From contig NZ_KV917381.1 in NCBI RefSeq assembly GCF_002019795.1, forward strand, positions 1,857,210 through 1,921,209: 64,000 nucleotides of DNA, written 5' to 3'. Both the position numbers and the translations under genes were made by a program. Each line of letters opens with the position of its first letter. The stretch's first letter is position 1. The DNA is from Bacillus alkalicellulosilyticus (GTDB lineage: Bacteria > Bacillota > Bacilli > Bacillales > Bacillaceae_F). This document shows, piece after piece, positions 1 to 8,475 of the stretch. Below the pieces are notes generated by a model. The model saw nothing but the letters and a program-made list of their open reading frames with translations. It was not told where the DNA came from and did no database searches.

Positions 1-752
1 TTCTTACAATTATTCCAGTTCCGAAAGAGGTTCCCTGGGACAAGAGACACGCTCAAGCATCCATAGTGATGTACCCGCTTGTTGGCCTCCTCATTGGAGC
101 GATAGTAGCCGTTTTTTATTATGGATTTACTGAATGGTTTTCATTATCACCGCTCTTTATTGCATTCTTTTTATTATCTTTAGGGGTATTGTTATCAGGT
201 GGATTGCACTTAGATGGTTGGATGGATGTAAGTGATGCTGTTGGATCATACCGAGATGTCGAGAAAAAACATGAGATCATGAAAGATTCCAGGGTTGGTT
301 CGTTTGCCGTATTATCTGTTTTTTTTCTGCTAGGTTGGCGTCTCTTTTTTATGTACGAAGTGTTTCTCTTTTCTCCACACAGTCTTTATTATTTAATAGT
401 TATTCCTTTTTTAACGAAAACGATGATGGGAAGCAATGTGATTTTCGCTCAGCCTGCGAAAACAGAAGGATTAGCTTATGCTCTTCAGCGATATGTTCAT
501 AAACGATTATTTGGATATTTCATTTGTTACATAGTACTAACAGCAGTTGGTTCAATTAATATTTCGACGGAATTCTTTTATCACTGGCTCATTCTTACTG
601 GTTCTGCCTTCTTATTTCTAGTTGCTAGTATTGGGTTTATGAAACGGCAATTTAACGGCATGACTGGGGATACCGTCGGTGCGACAGCTGAAGGAGGAGA
701 AACCTGGTTATGGATGGTCGTGTGGATATTACATTACTTCGTCATGGGGTAA
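1..752 (+). CDS. cobS: Adenosylcobinamide-GDP ribazoletransferase (cobalamin synthase), 5' end cut by window
   Basis: Membrane enzyme joining adenosylcobinamide-GDP to alpha-ribazole(-phosphate) in the last steps of cobalamin assembly. The frame is open from the first bases and reads LTIIPVP before the first internal GTG/ATG at 66-71, so the true start lies left of the window and only a short N-terminus is missing. Visible CobS hallmarks are GGLHLDGWMDVSDAVGS and the EIMKDSRVGSFAV stretch, plus several hydrophobic segments. The last 43 bases overlap the next gene, which indicates a tight operon with the phosphatase, CobU-like and PduO genes. Family assignment is secure from these motifs; the left-hand part of the operon and any cobalamin riboswitch are outside the window. 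Confidence 0.93.
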   Translation, partial: LTIIPVPKEVPWDKRHAQASIVMYPLVGLLIGAIVAVFYYGFTEWFSLSPLFIAFFLLSLGVLLSGGLHLDGWMDVSDAVGSYRDVEKKHEIMKDSRVGSFAVLSVFFLLGWRLFFMYEVFLFSPHSLYYLIVIPFLTKTMMGSNVIFAQPAKTEGLAYALQRYVHKRLFGYFICYIVLTAVGSINISTEFFYHWLILTGSAFLFLVASIGFMKRQFNGMTGDTVGATAEGGETWLWMVVWILHYFVMG

Positions 753-1339
753 CTCAAGCCAATGTAGAAAAGCGTTATCTCGGCTGGAGTGATGTGCCAT
801 TAACAAACAATGGAAAAGAGCAGTTGAAGGAATTAAGCAACCATCGCTATCCACCTGCATCTCTTTTATTTTCAAGTGATTTACAAAGGTGTTATGATAC
901 GGCAAAAATCCTATATCCAAATCAAACGATAACTCATCTTATGGCACTTCGAGAAATTCATTTTGGGCAGTGGGAGCTTCAAACCTACGATGATTTGCAA
1001 GGGATTCCGCTTTACCGTCAATGGCTAGACGAACCTAAAAATGTTTGTCCGCCTAACGGAGAATCTTTCATAGCATTTGAGCAAAGAGTGCTGTCATGCT
1101 GGGAACAGATAACTAAATCAGCAGTACAAAATCAAATTGAACATATAGTAATCGTAAGTCATGGTGGCCCAATTCGGCTATTACTTACTCACTTTGCTCC
1201 AGATAAGAGACTCTTTTGGGATTGGGACATTCCATTTGGTGGTGGCTATACATTCTCTACTTCTGTTGAGCGAATAAGGAGGGGTGAACGATGCATTTCA
1301 TTACAGGCGGTGCCTTTAATGGAAAAAGCGAGTGGGTAA
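710..1339 (+). CDS. cobC: Histidine phosphatase, probable alpha-ribazole-5'-phosphate phosphatase
   Basis: Phosphoglycerate-mutase-like histidine phosphatase. The N-terminal LLRHGVTQANVEKRYLG gives the catalytic RHG, and HIVIVSHGGPIRLLL near the C-terminus gives the second histidine. Lying between cobS and a CobU-like gene, it is best read as CobC, which removes phosphate from alpha-ribazole-phosphate in nucleotide-loop assembly. It starts inside the cobS 3' end and its own last 49 bases overlap the following gene, so translation of the three is probably coupled. The superfamily is certain; the substrate is inferred from context, since broad-specificity phosphatases of this family look alike. 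Confidence 0.85.
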   Translation: MDGRVDITLLRHGVTQANVEKRYLGWSDVPLTNNGKEQLKELSNHRYPPASLLFSSDLQRCYDTAKILYPNQTITHLMALREIHFGQWELQTYDDLQGIPLYRQWLDEPKNVCPPNGESFIAFEQRVLSCWEQITKSAVQNQIEHIVIVSHGGPIRLLLTHFAPDKRLFWDWDIPFGGGYTFSTSVERIRRGERCISLQAVPLMEKASG

Positions 1340-1719
1340 GAAAGCTTTACCCATCTCAAAAATGTTATTGGTATAATGGTTATAACCAACTTTCCTTCAA
1401 TGATATACGATTGAATGTTCAAGGAACAATCGTCGTAAATGGACTAGAATTTTTTCTTCAACCTATCTCACAGGAAGAACAGGGGCGAATCCTTTTTTCC
1501 GAGTATGTAGCAAAGTGGAAGCAGTGGGAACGAGAAGGAAATGGGACATTCATCGTTATTGGGTCTGATATGACAAAAGGAGTCGTGCCAATGAACAAAG
1601 AGGACCGTGTGTGGCGTGATTTTGTCGGTTGGTGTTATCAAGACCTTGTTCAACAATCAAATCGTGTTGATGTGATATGGTACGGTATATCTAATCTAAT
1701 TAAACAAGAGGAGGAATAA
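1291..1719 (+). CDS. Short CobU-like P-loop protein (cobinamide kinase/guanylyltransferase relative)
   Basis: The 142-residue product starts MHFITGGAFNGKSEW, a CobU-style P-loop at residues 6-13, and ends with a stretch recognisably like the CobU C-terminus (FIVIGSDMTKGVVP, then WRDFVGWCYQDLVQ). CobU normally has about 180 residues and carries a central Arg/His-rich loop whose histidine takes GMP in the guanylyltransferase reaction. That middle section is shortened here, and the only histidine in the whole protein is residue 2. It may act only as kinase, or have a changed mechanism. A good RBS (GGAGGGG) inside cobC precedes the ATG. The family call is moderately sure; the activity is open. 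Confidence 0.72.
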   Translation: MHFITGGAFNGKSEWVRKLYPSQKCYWYNGYNQLSFNDIRLNVQGTIVVNGLEFFLQPISQEEQGRILFSEYVAKWKQWEREGNGTFIVIGSDMTKGVVPMNKEDRVWRDFVGWCYQDLVQQSNRVDVIWYGISNLIKQEEE

Positions 1720-1724
1720 GTAGT

Positions 1725-2315
1725 ATGAGATTATATACAAGAACAGGTGACGAAGGAAAAACAAGTGTCATTGGTGGCAGATTATTTAAAGATGATATGC
1801 GAGTTGAGGCGTATGGGACAACCGATGAATTAAATTCATTTGTTGGAGTTGCGATTACACAACTTGATGAAAAGGTGTTTCCAGACATTCAAGCTGAACT
1901 AGTGAAAATCCAACATGAACTTTTTGATTGCGGCGGAGATTTAGCTATGGTCAAAGAAACAGACAAACGTTCCTATAAAGTAACAGAAGACATGATTACC
2001 TTTTTAGAAGAACGAATTGATGAATACATAAAAGAAGCCCCAGAATTAGAACGGTTTATTCTTCCTGGCGGGTCTCCGGTTGCGGCTACTCTCCATGTGT
2101 GTCGAACGATAACAAGAAGGGCGGAACGCAGAATCACGACATTACAGCTAGCTGGTGAATCAAATCCGATTGTACTAAAATATATTAACCGCTTATCAGA
2201 CTATTTTTTCGCGATTGCACGAGTGGCAAACAGTCGCCTAGGTGTACAAGATGTTGAATATGAACGAAGCGCGATTGTTTTCCGTGAAGGAAAAAGAAAA
2301 CAAGATACTGAATAA
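1725..2315 (+). CDS. pduO: PduO-type cob(I)yrinic acid a,c-diamide adenosyltransferase
   Basis: Transfers the 5'-deoxyadenosyl group of ATP to cob(I)alamin or its precursors. The 196-residue product begins MRLYTRTGDEGKTSVIGG, the ATP-binding N-terminal signature of the PduO family, followed by YGTTDELNSFVG and the C-terminal helix motif with RRAERR. It starts 6 bases after the CobU-like gene behind GAGGAGG, as last gene of the cobalamin operon, and is followed by a strong terminator. It is equivalent to YvqK of B. subtilis. Its product, adenosylcobalamin, is the ligand expected for the CarH-like regulator at 31.5 kb. Confidence 0.93.
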   Translation: MRLYTRTGDEGKTSVIGGRLFKDDMRVEAYGTTDELNSFVGVAITQLDEKVFPDIQAELVKIQHELFDCGGDLAMVKETDKRSYKVTEDMITFLEERIDEYIKEAPELERFILPGGSPVAATLHVCRTITRRAERRITTLQLAGESNPIVLKYINRLSDYFFAIARVANSRLGVQDVEYERSAIVFREGKRKQDTE

Positions 2316-2320
2316 AAAAA

Positions 2321-2359
2321 TTGTGTGTCAACAATCATTAATGTTGGCACACTTTTTTA
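2321..2359 (+). terminator. Intrinsic terminator of the cobalamin operon
   Basis: GTGTGTCAACA at 2323-2333 pairs with TGTTGGCACAC at 2342-2352 (one G-T pair), followed at once by a T-run. It sits 8 bases after the pduO stop. Confidence 0.88.
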
Positions 2360-2414
2360 TTCGGTAAAGGTAAGGAGTACCGGAATCGCCAAAGAACCTA
2401 AAAAACGTGCAAAC

Positions 2415-2454
2415 TTGTACGTACAAATATATAATAAACGTGTAAGCGTTCCAA
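2415..2454 (+). promoter_or_regulatory. Palindrome and promoter-like region upstream of the esterase gene
   Basis: TTGTACGTACAA at 2415-2426 is a perfect 12-bp palindrome, followed by TATAAT at 2430-2435 and by TGTAAGCGTTCCAA at 2441-2454, which matches a CcpA cre consensus at 12 of 14 positions. No good -35 box is seen 17 bases before TATAAT. The palindrome could bind a repressor; both site readings are weak. Confidence 0.3.
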
Positions 2455-2510
2455 TATTGAATTGTTGAACGCTTGAAGCAATTTGTGATAAATAAAGGAG
2501 AGTTAAATCA

Positions 2511-3320
2511 ATGGCAATGTTACAAGTGAATTATTTTTCAAAAGCAATGAGAAGAGAAGTCACGTTTAATGCACTTATTCCAATCGATACGATGGGCCCG
2601 ACTGGAGAACGAAAATATGTGGAAAAGCCGCTTAAAGCATTGTATTTGTTACATGGATTTTCAGGGAGTTATACAGACTGGATAAGCAATACAAACATAC
2701 GCCAGTTGTCGGATAAATATAATATCGCCATCTTTATGCCTTCTGGAGAAAATCATTTCTATGTTGATGATATAGAAAAACGAGAGTTATTTGGAGAATA
2801 CATTGGCGATGAACTTGTTCAATATACGAGAGAGCTATTTCCTTTGTCAGAACAAAAAGAAGATACATTTATTGCTGGATTGTCTATGGGTGGGTATGGA
2901 GCGATTCGAAATGGATTAAAGTACGCGCATCATTTTGGTGGTATTATGGCATTGTCCTCTGCGCTAATTACGTATAAAGCTCAAGTTGCGACACCGGATT
3001 ATGACGATGGTATCGGAGATTATAATTATTTTACAAGAGTATTTGGTGACCTCGCTAAGCTTAAAGGAAGCGAGAAGGACCCTGAGGCATTAGTAAAAAA
3101 ACTAAAAGCAACAAATACCGATATTCCAAACATTTATATGGCTTGTGGGACAGAGGACTTCTTATTGGATGTTAACCGTACATTTAAAGAGTTCTTGGAT
3201 TCTGAAAATGTGACTTTTACGTATGTAGAAGATGCTGGGGCACATACTTGGGAATTCTGGAGTGATTATATTGATAAAGCTTTAACGTGGGCTATGGATT
3301 TTAATAAAGAAATCGAATAA
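2511..3320 (+). CDS. Alpha/beta-hydrolase esterase (EstA / esterase-D-like)
   Basis: Soluble 269-residue serine esterase of the esterase-D-like family (tributyrin/acetyl esterase type). The oxyanion segment LYLLHGFSGSYTDW is at residues 45-57, the nucleophile elbow GLSMGGYG puts the catalytic serine at 125, and Asp216 (GTEDFLLD) and His245 (GAHTWEFW) complete a plausible triad. No signal peptide is seen, so it is probably cytoplasmic. RBS AAGGAGAG precedes the ATG. It is a single gene between two terminator-bounded units, with a possible palindromic operator upstream. The natural substrate (acyl glycerol, acetylated sugar or other) cannot be told from the sequence. Confidence 0.85.
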   Translation: MAMLQVNYFSKAMRREVTFNALIPIDTMGPTGERKYVEKPLKALYLLHGFSGSYTDWISNTNIRQLSDKYNIAIFMPSGENHFYVDDIEKRELFGEYIGDELVQYTRELFPLSEQKEDTFIAGLSMGGYGAIRNGLKYAHHFGGIMALSSALITYKAQVATPDYDDGIGDYNYFTRVFGDLAKLKGSEKDPEALVKKLKATNTDIPNIYMACGTEDFLLDVNRTFKEFLDSENVTFTYVEDAGAHTWEFWSDYIDKALTWAMDFNKEIE

Positions 3321-3439
3321 GGATAGTATTAGTTATTAAAATCCGGCTTATTGTTTAAAGGAGTAATGAAATACAATCAAAAAATAATTCTGTTTATTTA
3401 GGATAACTTAAATATAATAATCATCAAAGAGGTGTATTC

Positions 3440-4462
3440 ATGGAGCATAAAGTTATCCTTTCGACAGGGGAAATTGCTGGTTTGTAGACAACATATATGA
3501 ATGACAGTATGGCGATTTGCGTATTAACTCATTTTTTACAGCATGTAAAAGACCCAGATATTAATAAAGTGATTCAATACGGATTACAATTATCAGAACA
3601 GCACATCTCCTTTATTACAACGTTGTATAAAGAAGAAAATATCGCAATACCCAAGGGTTTTACTTTACAGGATGATGTTGATTTATCAGCGCCACAACTA
3701 TATTCAGATAGTTTTTGTCTTTTGTACATTCATAACATGGCCAAAATTGGTGGGAATGGTTATATTCTCTCACTATCAAATGCAGCAAGAGAGGACATTC
3801 GGAACTTTTTTACAGAGTGTACTGCGAAATCAGCAGAATTATTTAACCGCTCGGCTCAAATTTTATTAGCAAAAGGATTATTTTTGCGCCCCCCTCAAAT
3901 TGATTTACCAGGTAATATTGATTTTGTGAAAGAGGAGAGTTTCTTAGCAGGATGGTTAGGTGAGCACCGTCCTTTAAATTCTATTGAGATTATGAATTTA
4001 TACTTCAATATTGAACGAAATCAATTAGGGAAATCATTAGTAATGGGCTTTAGCCAGATTGCTAAATCAAAACAGGTGACAAAGTACTTTAAAAGAGGAA
4101 AAGAAATTGCAGCTAAACAGATAGAAGTGTTTGGTTCGATTCTGAGTCAATCAGAGCTTCCGGCTCCAATGACTTGGGATACACTTCCAACAAAGTCAAC
4201 AACATACACCTTTTCAGAAAAATTGATGGTGTTTCATGTTGCTGCCTTATCAGGTGCCTCTGTAAGTCATTATGGAACTAGTATGGGAACAAGTCCGCGC
4301 CGAGATATTGGTCTTCACTATACAAGATTACTTGCGGAAATTATGTTATTTGCTGAAGATGGAGCCAAGATCATGATCGAACATGGGATGGATGGAGGAA
4401 CCTCCAAAAGCTCCAGACAGAAAAGTATTAGCTACCCAAAAATAGAAAAAGTTTTTAGGTAG
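3440..4462 (+). pseudogene. DUF3231 family protein interrupted by an in-frame amber codon
   Basis: The expected start is ATG 3440, behind AAAGAGGTG at 3426-3434. The frame reads MEHKVILSTGEIAGL, then TAG at 3485-3487, then TTYMNDSMAICV, and stays open for 321 more residues from ATG 3497. DUF3231 proteins as I remember them carry Trp at this point (LW-TTYMNDS), so a single TGG-to-TAG change explains the stop. The rest, including the family-like LYSDSFCLLYIHNMAKIGG and the second half LMVFHVAALSGASVSHYGTS, is intact. Re-initiation at ATG 3497 without a visible RBS could make a 321-residue form. DUF3231 members are common in spore formers and of unknown function. A sequencing error is not excluded. 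Confidence 0.75.
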
Positions 4463-4475
4463 GGTTAGCCAAATT

Positions 4476-4526
4476 CGAGGTGGAACAAAAGGTATTAGAC
4501 GACCTTTTGTTTGACCTCTTTTTTGT
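4476..4526 (+). terminator. Long hairpin terminator after the DUF3231 gene
   Basis: GAGGTGGAACAAAAGGT (from 4477) pairs with ACCTTTTGTTTGACCTC (4502-4518) with a short loop and small mismatches, then CTTTTTT. It resembles the GGGACAAAAGG...CCTTTTGTCCC hairpins seen elsewhere in the window. Confidence 0.85.
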
Positions 4527-4683
4527 GTAGGAAAAAAGGACAATCCATAAGCACAAAAGAGGCGGTTTTCTTGTAACCTTTTATTGGAAAAATCGTTATA
4601 TAAGTAGAGTAACATTTTAGTATGAACCTTGCATTATTCACATAAATTTACAATTAGGGATTGAAATTGAAGGAGGAAGTACA

Positions 4684-5631
4684 TTGAAAGGTTGGCTAAT
4701 TTTCGGGTTGATTTGTGTCAGCATGACTGGTTGTGTGGTAGGCGAGAATGAGGAAGTGGTTCAAACAATAGCTTATCAGCATTCACCAACTTTAACATTT
4801 TCTGAAATTGATCCAGGAAAACAACCAATGAAGTGGGAATTAACTTTAATAGATGGGAGGACTGATGAGCGTCAATCAATTCTTTTAAATGAATATGGAT
4901 ATCCTGCCAAACCACTGGATGAACAAAGTTTAGCGACATTTGCAGCAGAGTTAGCTTCTGGAATTGATCAGCCAATGGTGAATCCAACGATTGATTTACA
5001 AGGGAATATTCAACCTGGGCAAAAACGAATTATTTTATCAGAAGCGGAACTCGTTGAATCTATAAAACAATTAACTTATATAGATTCAGAATTACAACTT
5101 CCCATTTATGAAACGGAACCGACACTGACTGCCGAAGACTTAGAGGGGATTTTAAATTTTGAACTAGGAAGCTATAAAACTTATTTTAATGCTGGAGTTA
5201 CAGGTCGTACCACGAATATAAAATTATCTTCTGAGGCGATTCAGCATCATGTTCTTGCACCTGGTGACGTGTTCTCATTTAATAGTGTAGTAGGACAACG
5301 TACGAAAGAACGGGGTTATCAGGAGGCAAAGGAAATCGTTAATAAAGAATTTGTTATGGGTATCGGAGGTGGAATTTGTCAAACGTCTTCAACCTTATTT
5401 AATGCTGTTGACAATGCTGGACTAGAAATTGTTGAACGTTACAGCCATTCTCGAGATATTGGTTATGTCCCCCCGAATCGTGATGCTACGGTTTCATGGG
5501 GTGGTCCAGATTTTAAATTTAAAAACCAGTATGATGTTCCAATACTCATTCAAACGGAAGTCCATAATGGGGTAGTAGAAGTAAGAATTCTCTCATCAAA
5601 ACCAACCGACAAGCTATTGGTAAGTCGGTAA
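4684..5631 (+). CDS. VanW family lipoprotein
   Basis: The 315-residue product begins with a signal peptide ending in a lipobox (GLICVSMTGC), so it is probably a membrane-anchored lipoprotein. The C-terminal third is a VanW domain: FNAGVTGRTTNIKLSS, PGDVFSFNSVVGQRT and GIGGGICQTSSTLFNAV are typical. VanW proteins are of unsettled function, found in vancomycin-resistance clusters and, as YoaR-like proteins, in many Bacilli. The start is TTG 4684, set by AAGGAGGAAGTACA directly upstream. It stands alone between terminators, just upstream of the germinant receptor operon, so a spore or envelope role is possible but not shown. Confidence 0.85.
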   Translation: MKGWLIFGLICVSMTGCVVGENEEVVQTIAYQHSPTLTFSEIDPGKQPMKWELTLIDGRTDERQSILLNEYGYPAKPLDEQSLATFAAELASGIDQPMVNPTIDLQGNIQPGQKRIILSEAELVESIKQLTYIDSELQLPIYETEPTLTAEDLEGILNFELGSYKTYFNAGVTGRTTNIKLSSEAIQHHVLAPGDVFSFNSVVGQRTKERGYQEAKEIVNKEFVMGIGGGICQTSSTLFNAVDNAGLEIVERYSHSRDIGYVPPNRDATVSWGGPDFKFKNQYDVPILIQTEVHNGVVEVRILSSKPTDKLLVSR

Positions 5632-5640
5632 AAACATCGA

Positions 5641-5677
5641 GGGTGATCCAAAAGGTAACCACCTTTGGACCACCCTT
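5641..5677 (+). terminator. Hairpin terminator after the VanW gene
   Basis: GGGTGATCCAAAAGGT pairs with ACCTTTGGACCACCC across a 4-base loop, followed by only TTTAC. It belongs to the same hairpin family as the one at 4476 and is followed by GCATGAGTGAAACCG, which recurs in similar form after the hairpin at 11056. Confidence 0.65.
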
Positions 5678-5754
5678 TACGCATGAGTGAAACCGAGACC
5701 ATCGAGACCCCACTCGAAGCAGACTAAAAAACGCAACGGTTTCGCGCATTGTAA

Positions 5755-5796
5755 GAGTACATAGAAAAAGTAAAACCCAACTTTTTCTATGTACTC
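5755..5796. repeat. Strong perfect hairpin upstream of the gerA operon
   Basis: GAGTACATAGAAAAAGT at 5755-5771 is the exact inverse of ACTTTTTCTATGTACTC at 5780-5796, with an 8-base loop. The right arm ends where the sigma-G-like -35 box begins. It could stop read-through in either direction or shape the gerA promoter region. Confidence 0.7.
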
Positions 5797-5826
5797 GAAT
5801 AATGGGGGAGTTCGAACTTCATACTA
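5797..5826 (+). promoter_or_regulatory. Sigma-G-like promoter for the gerA operon
   Basis: GAATA at 5797-5801 (last five bases of a TGAATA-type -35, first base C), an 18-base spacer, then CATACTA at 5820-5826. This matches the forespore sigma-G consensus, and germinant receptor operons are known sigma-G targets. The gerAA start codon is 28 bases further on. Confidence 0.6.
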
Positions 5827-5853
5827 TAGGTAAAAACAAGGAGAAATACCTTT

Positions 5854-7350
5854 ATGTTATTTAAATGGTTGGTTAGGCAAATGCAAGAATCATCACCTCC
5901 AGAAACGATTGAAACGGTTTTTGTCCAATTTAAACAATCTAGTGATTTTTCTATATATGAGCATAATCAACATTCAGTTCCATATATTGTCTCATACTTT
6001 AGTACGATGATTGATCCACAACGATTACACCGTGATGTACTACCTTTTGTAAACGATTTTATTGACCTTGGGTTACATCAACTGGTTTCAAAGCTACCTA
6101 TCGACGATGTAACAGTTACATCTGACCCTAAAACAATAAAGGAAAAAGCATTACAGGGTTATATTATATTACAAGTCAAATCGAATCGGTCAGAGTGTAT
6201 GTTATTAAAAGCAAGAGTTAACTTTGAACGTGATGTGACCGTTCCAGAAATGGAGTTTACGGTCACCGGACCACAGGAAGCATTCGTTGAATCTCTTGAT
6301 ACAAATATAAATTTAATACGTAAACGAATTCCGATAGAACAATTGAAAATTAAAAGTTTGGATGTTGGGACAATATCAAAAACAAAAGTAGCTGTTATGT
6401 ATGTCGACCATATTGCTAATGCGGAAAATGTTCAAACGATGATACAAAGACTTGGCAATTTAGAGTTTGACCAAGCCTTAGATAGTACAATCATTGCTCA
6501 AATGATAGCTGATAATAACATGGCGATGTTTCCACAATTTATTAACACAGAACGTCCAGACCGAGTGGCAGCAGCATTATCAGAAGGGAAAGTTGTATTT
6601 TTTTGTGATGGATCACCTGAAGCAGTGTTAGGTCCAACGACATTGATTGAGTTTTTCTCGTCATTAGAAGATTATTATTTACCTTGGCATATTTCATCAA
6701 TTATTAGGTTTCTTCGTTTTATTTCTGTTGGTTTTTCCGTGTTAGCTACGCCAATTTATGTAGCAGTTCTAACGTTTCATTATGAGTTGATTCCACGAGA
6801 TTTATTAGCAACGATTATGTCTTCTAGAAGTAACATTCCGTTTCCACCAATAATAGAAGCTTTATTTTTGGAATTCACGATTGAATTGTTGCGAGAAGCG
6901 GGGGCGCGACTTCCGACAAAAGTCGGACAGACCATTGGTATCGTAGGGGGAATTGTGATTGGACAAGCTTCTGTTGAAGCAGGACTGACAAGTAATGTAC
7001 TTCTTATTATTGTTGCGTTAAGTGCACTAGCTTCGTTTACAACTCCAGTGTATCAAATGAGTAATACGATACGGTTGTTACGGTTTCCATTTATTCTAAT
7101 TGCCGCTTTTTTAGGAGGGGTAGGAATCGTTTTGTGTTTAGTGTTTACGCTCGCTCATTTACTTTCACTAAAGTCATTAGGTAGACCGTACTTAGAGCCT
7201 ATATATCCGTTACGTGTAGCTGATTGGAAAGATGCATTTATCCGAATGCCATTTAACTTCTTGCAAACTCGTCCAGTCTTTTTGAGAACAAAAGCACGTA
7301 GCCGTTTTTCATTTAAAAAAATTGTGGAACATAAGGACATTGATGAATAG
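5854..7350 (+). CDS. gerAA: Spore germination receptor A subunit (GerA family)
   Basis: 498-residue A subunit of a Ger-type nutrient germinant receptor, located in the spore inner membrane. A hydrophilic N-terminal half (about residues 1-270) is followed by membrane segments. Family signatures are the central SNIPFPPIIEALFLEFTIELLREAG and the following LPTKVGQTIGIVGGIVIGQA. The ATG is behind AAGGAG. It is first gene of an A-B-C operon with a sigma-G-like promoter and a 24-base gap to the B gene. The germinant cannot be predicted; A/B/C paralogues diverge by ligand, so the symbol marks the family, not orthology to gerA of B. subtilis. Confidence 0.93.
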   Translation: MLFKWLVRQMQESSPPETIETVFVQFKQSSDFSIYEHNQHSVPYIVSYFSTMIDPQRLHRDVLPFVNDFIDLGLHQLVSKLPIDDVTVTSDPKTIKEKALQGYIILQVKSNRSECMLLKARVNFERDVTVPEMEFTVTGPQEAFVESLDTNINLIRKRIPIEQLKIKSLDVGTISKTKVAVMYVDHIANAENVQTMIQRLGNLEFDQALDSTIIAQMIADNNMAMFPQFINTERPDRVAAALSEGKVVFFCDGSPEAVLGPTTLIEFFSSLEDYYLPWHISSIIRFLRFISVGFSVLATPIYVAVLTFHYELIPRDLLATIMSSRSNIPFPPIIEALFLEFTIELLREAGARLPTKVGQTIGIVGGIVIGQASVEAGLTSNVLLIIVALSALASFTTPVYQMSNTIRLLRFPFILIAAFLGGVGIVLCLVFTLAHLLSLKSLGRPYLEPIYPLRVADWKDAFIRMPFNFLQTRPVFLRTKARSRFSFKKIVEHKDIDE

Positions 7351-7374
7351 ACAGTAGATGAAAGAGTGGTAGCT

Positions 7375-8475
7375 ATGGGTCATTTCATAAAAGAACAGTT
7401 TCTCGTCACAAAGAATATGGTGTTTTTTTTAATTGTTTCTTCTCAAATCGGAATTGGTATCCTATCTTACCAACGTAGTATCGTAAAATCAGCAGGATAT
7501 GATGCTTGGATTTCGGTAATTATGGCTGGTCTATTAGTACATGTATTGATTTGGCTTATTTATAAAGTGTTAGATAAGGAAGGCACCGATGTGATAGATG
7601 TCCATCAAAATCTGTATGGAAAATGGATTGGGGGCCTATTTTCACTTATCATCATGATTTATTTTTTAGGAAGTGCTCTTACCATTTTACGTTCATATAT
7701 AGAAATTGTTCAAGTTTGGTTATTTCCTGAACTAGGGACATGGATTTTAAGTTTATTTCTCATAGTTTTACTTTTTATGATTGTGAATGGAGGCTTTCGG
7801 GCTGTGACTGGAATGTGTGTTCTTGGCTTCCTTATTCCTTTTCCGCTATTCATTCTTCTTTTGTTTCCACTAGAATTTGCGAATTACTTAAATGTCCTGC
7901 CAATCTGGAAAAATTCATTGGTAGAACTAATTAATGGGGCAAGAGACATGACATTAAACTATATAGGCTTTGAGTTTTTACTCATTTACTATCCGTTTAT
8001 TAAAGAAGCAAAAGATTCACAAGCATGGGCGCAGCTTGGCGCTCTTTTTACGATGGCACTTTATACAGGGGTTATGATGATAAGCTTACTGTTTTACAGT
8101 GAAGAACAATTAAACCGAACGATATGGGCAACATTAACGTTATATAAAATTGTAGAGATGCCATTTATTGAACGGTTTGAATACATTGTTATTTCGTTAT
8201 GGATGCTTTTAATTATTCCGAACTTAGTATTAGGAGTTTGGGCTGTTACGAGAATAGCTAAAAAACAGTTTACATGGAACCAACGAATTTCCTTGGGAGT
8301 TGTCTTGTTCGTTTTATTTGTGTTTAGCATTTTTTTCGAAGAAAGGCATGGAGTGAGTTTATTAAATGAATATCTGGGCAGGATTGGATTTGGGATTATT
8401 TATTTTTATATTCCCTTTTTATATGTCAGCCACTTGATTATTTCAAAAGTGAGGTCATCATCAAATGAAGCGTAG
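7375..8475 (+). CDS. gerAB: Spore germination receptor B subunit (GerAB/YndE family permease-like)
   Basis: 366-residue integral membrane protein of the amino-acid-permease-related GerAB family, with about ten hydrophobic segments. The N-terminus FLIVSSQIGIGILSYQRSIVKSAGYDAW is characteristic. The B subunit is the part most directly linked to germinant binding in this family. I chose ATG 7375 over the GTG at 7366 because the nearest RBS-like AAAGAG suits it better. The 3' end overlaps gerAC by 11 bases, as usual in these operons. Confidence 0.92.
   Translation: MGHFIKEQFLVTKNMVFFLIVSSQIGIGILSYQRSIVKSAGYDAWISVIMAGLLVHVLIWLIYKVLDKEGTDVIDVHQNLYGKWIGGLFSLIIMIYFLGSALTILRSYIEIVQVWLFPELGTWILSLFLIVLLFMIVNGGFRAVTGMCVLGFLIPFPLFILLLFPLEFANYLNVLPIWKNSLVELINGARDMTLNYIGFEFLLIYYPFIKEAKDSQAWAQLGALFTMALYTGVMMISLLFYSEEQLNRTIWATLTLYKIVEMPFIERFEYIVISLWMLLIIPNLVLGVWAVTRIAKKQFTWNQRISLGVVLFVLFVFSIFFEERHGVSLLNEYLGRIGFGIIYFYIPFLYVSHLIISKVRSSSNEA

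Noticed and set aside
2441-2454. CcpA cre box upstream of the esterase
   Set aside because: Two mismatches fall in the conserved right end, so it is kept only as a weak note within the regulatory entry.
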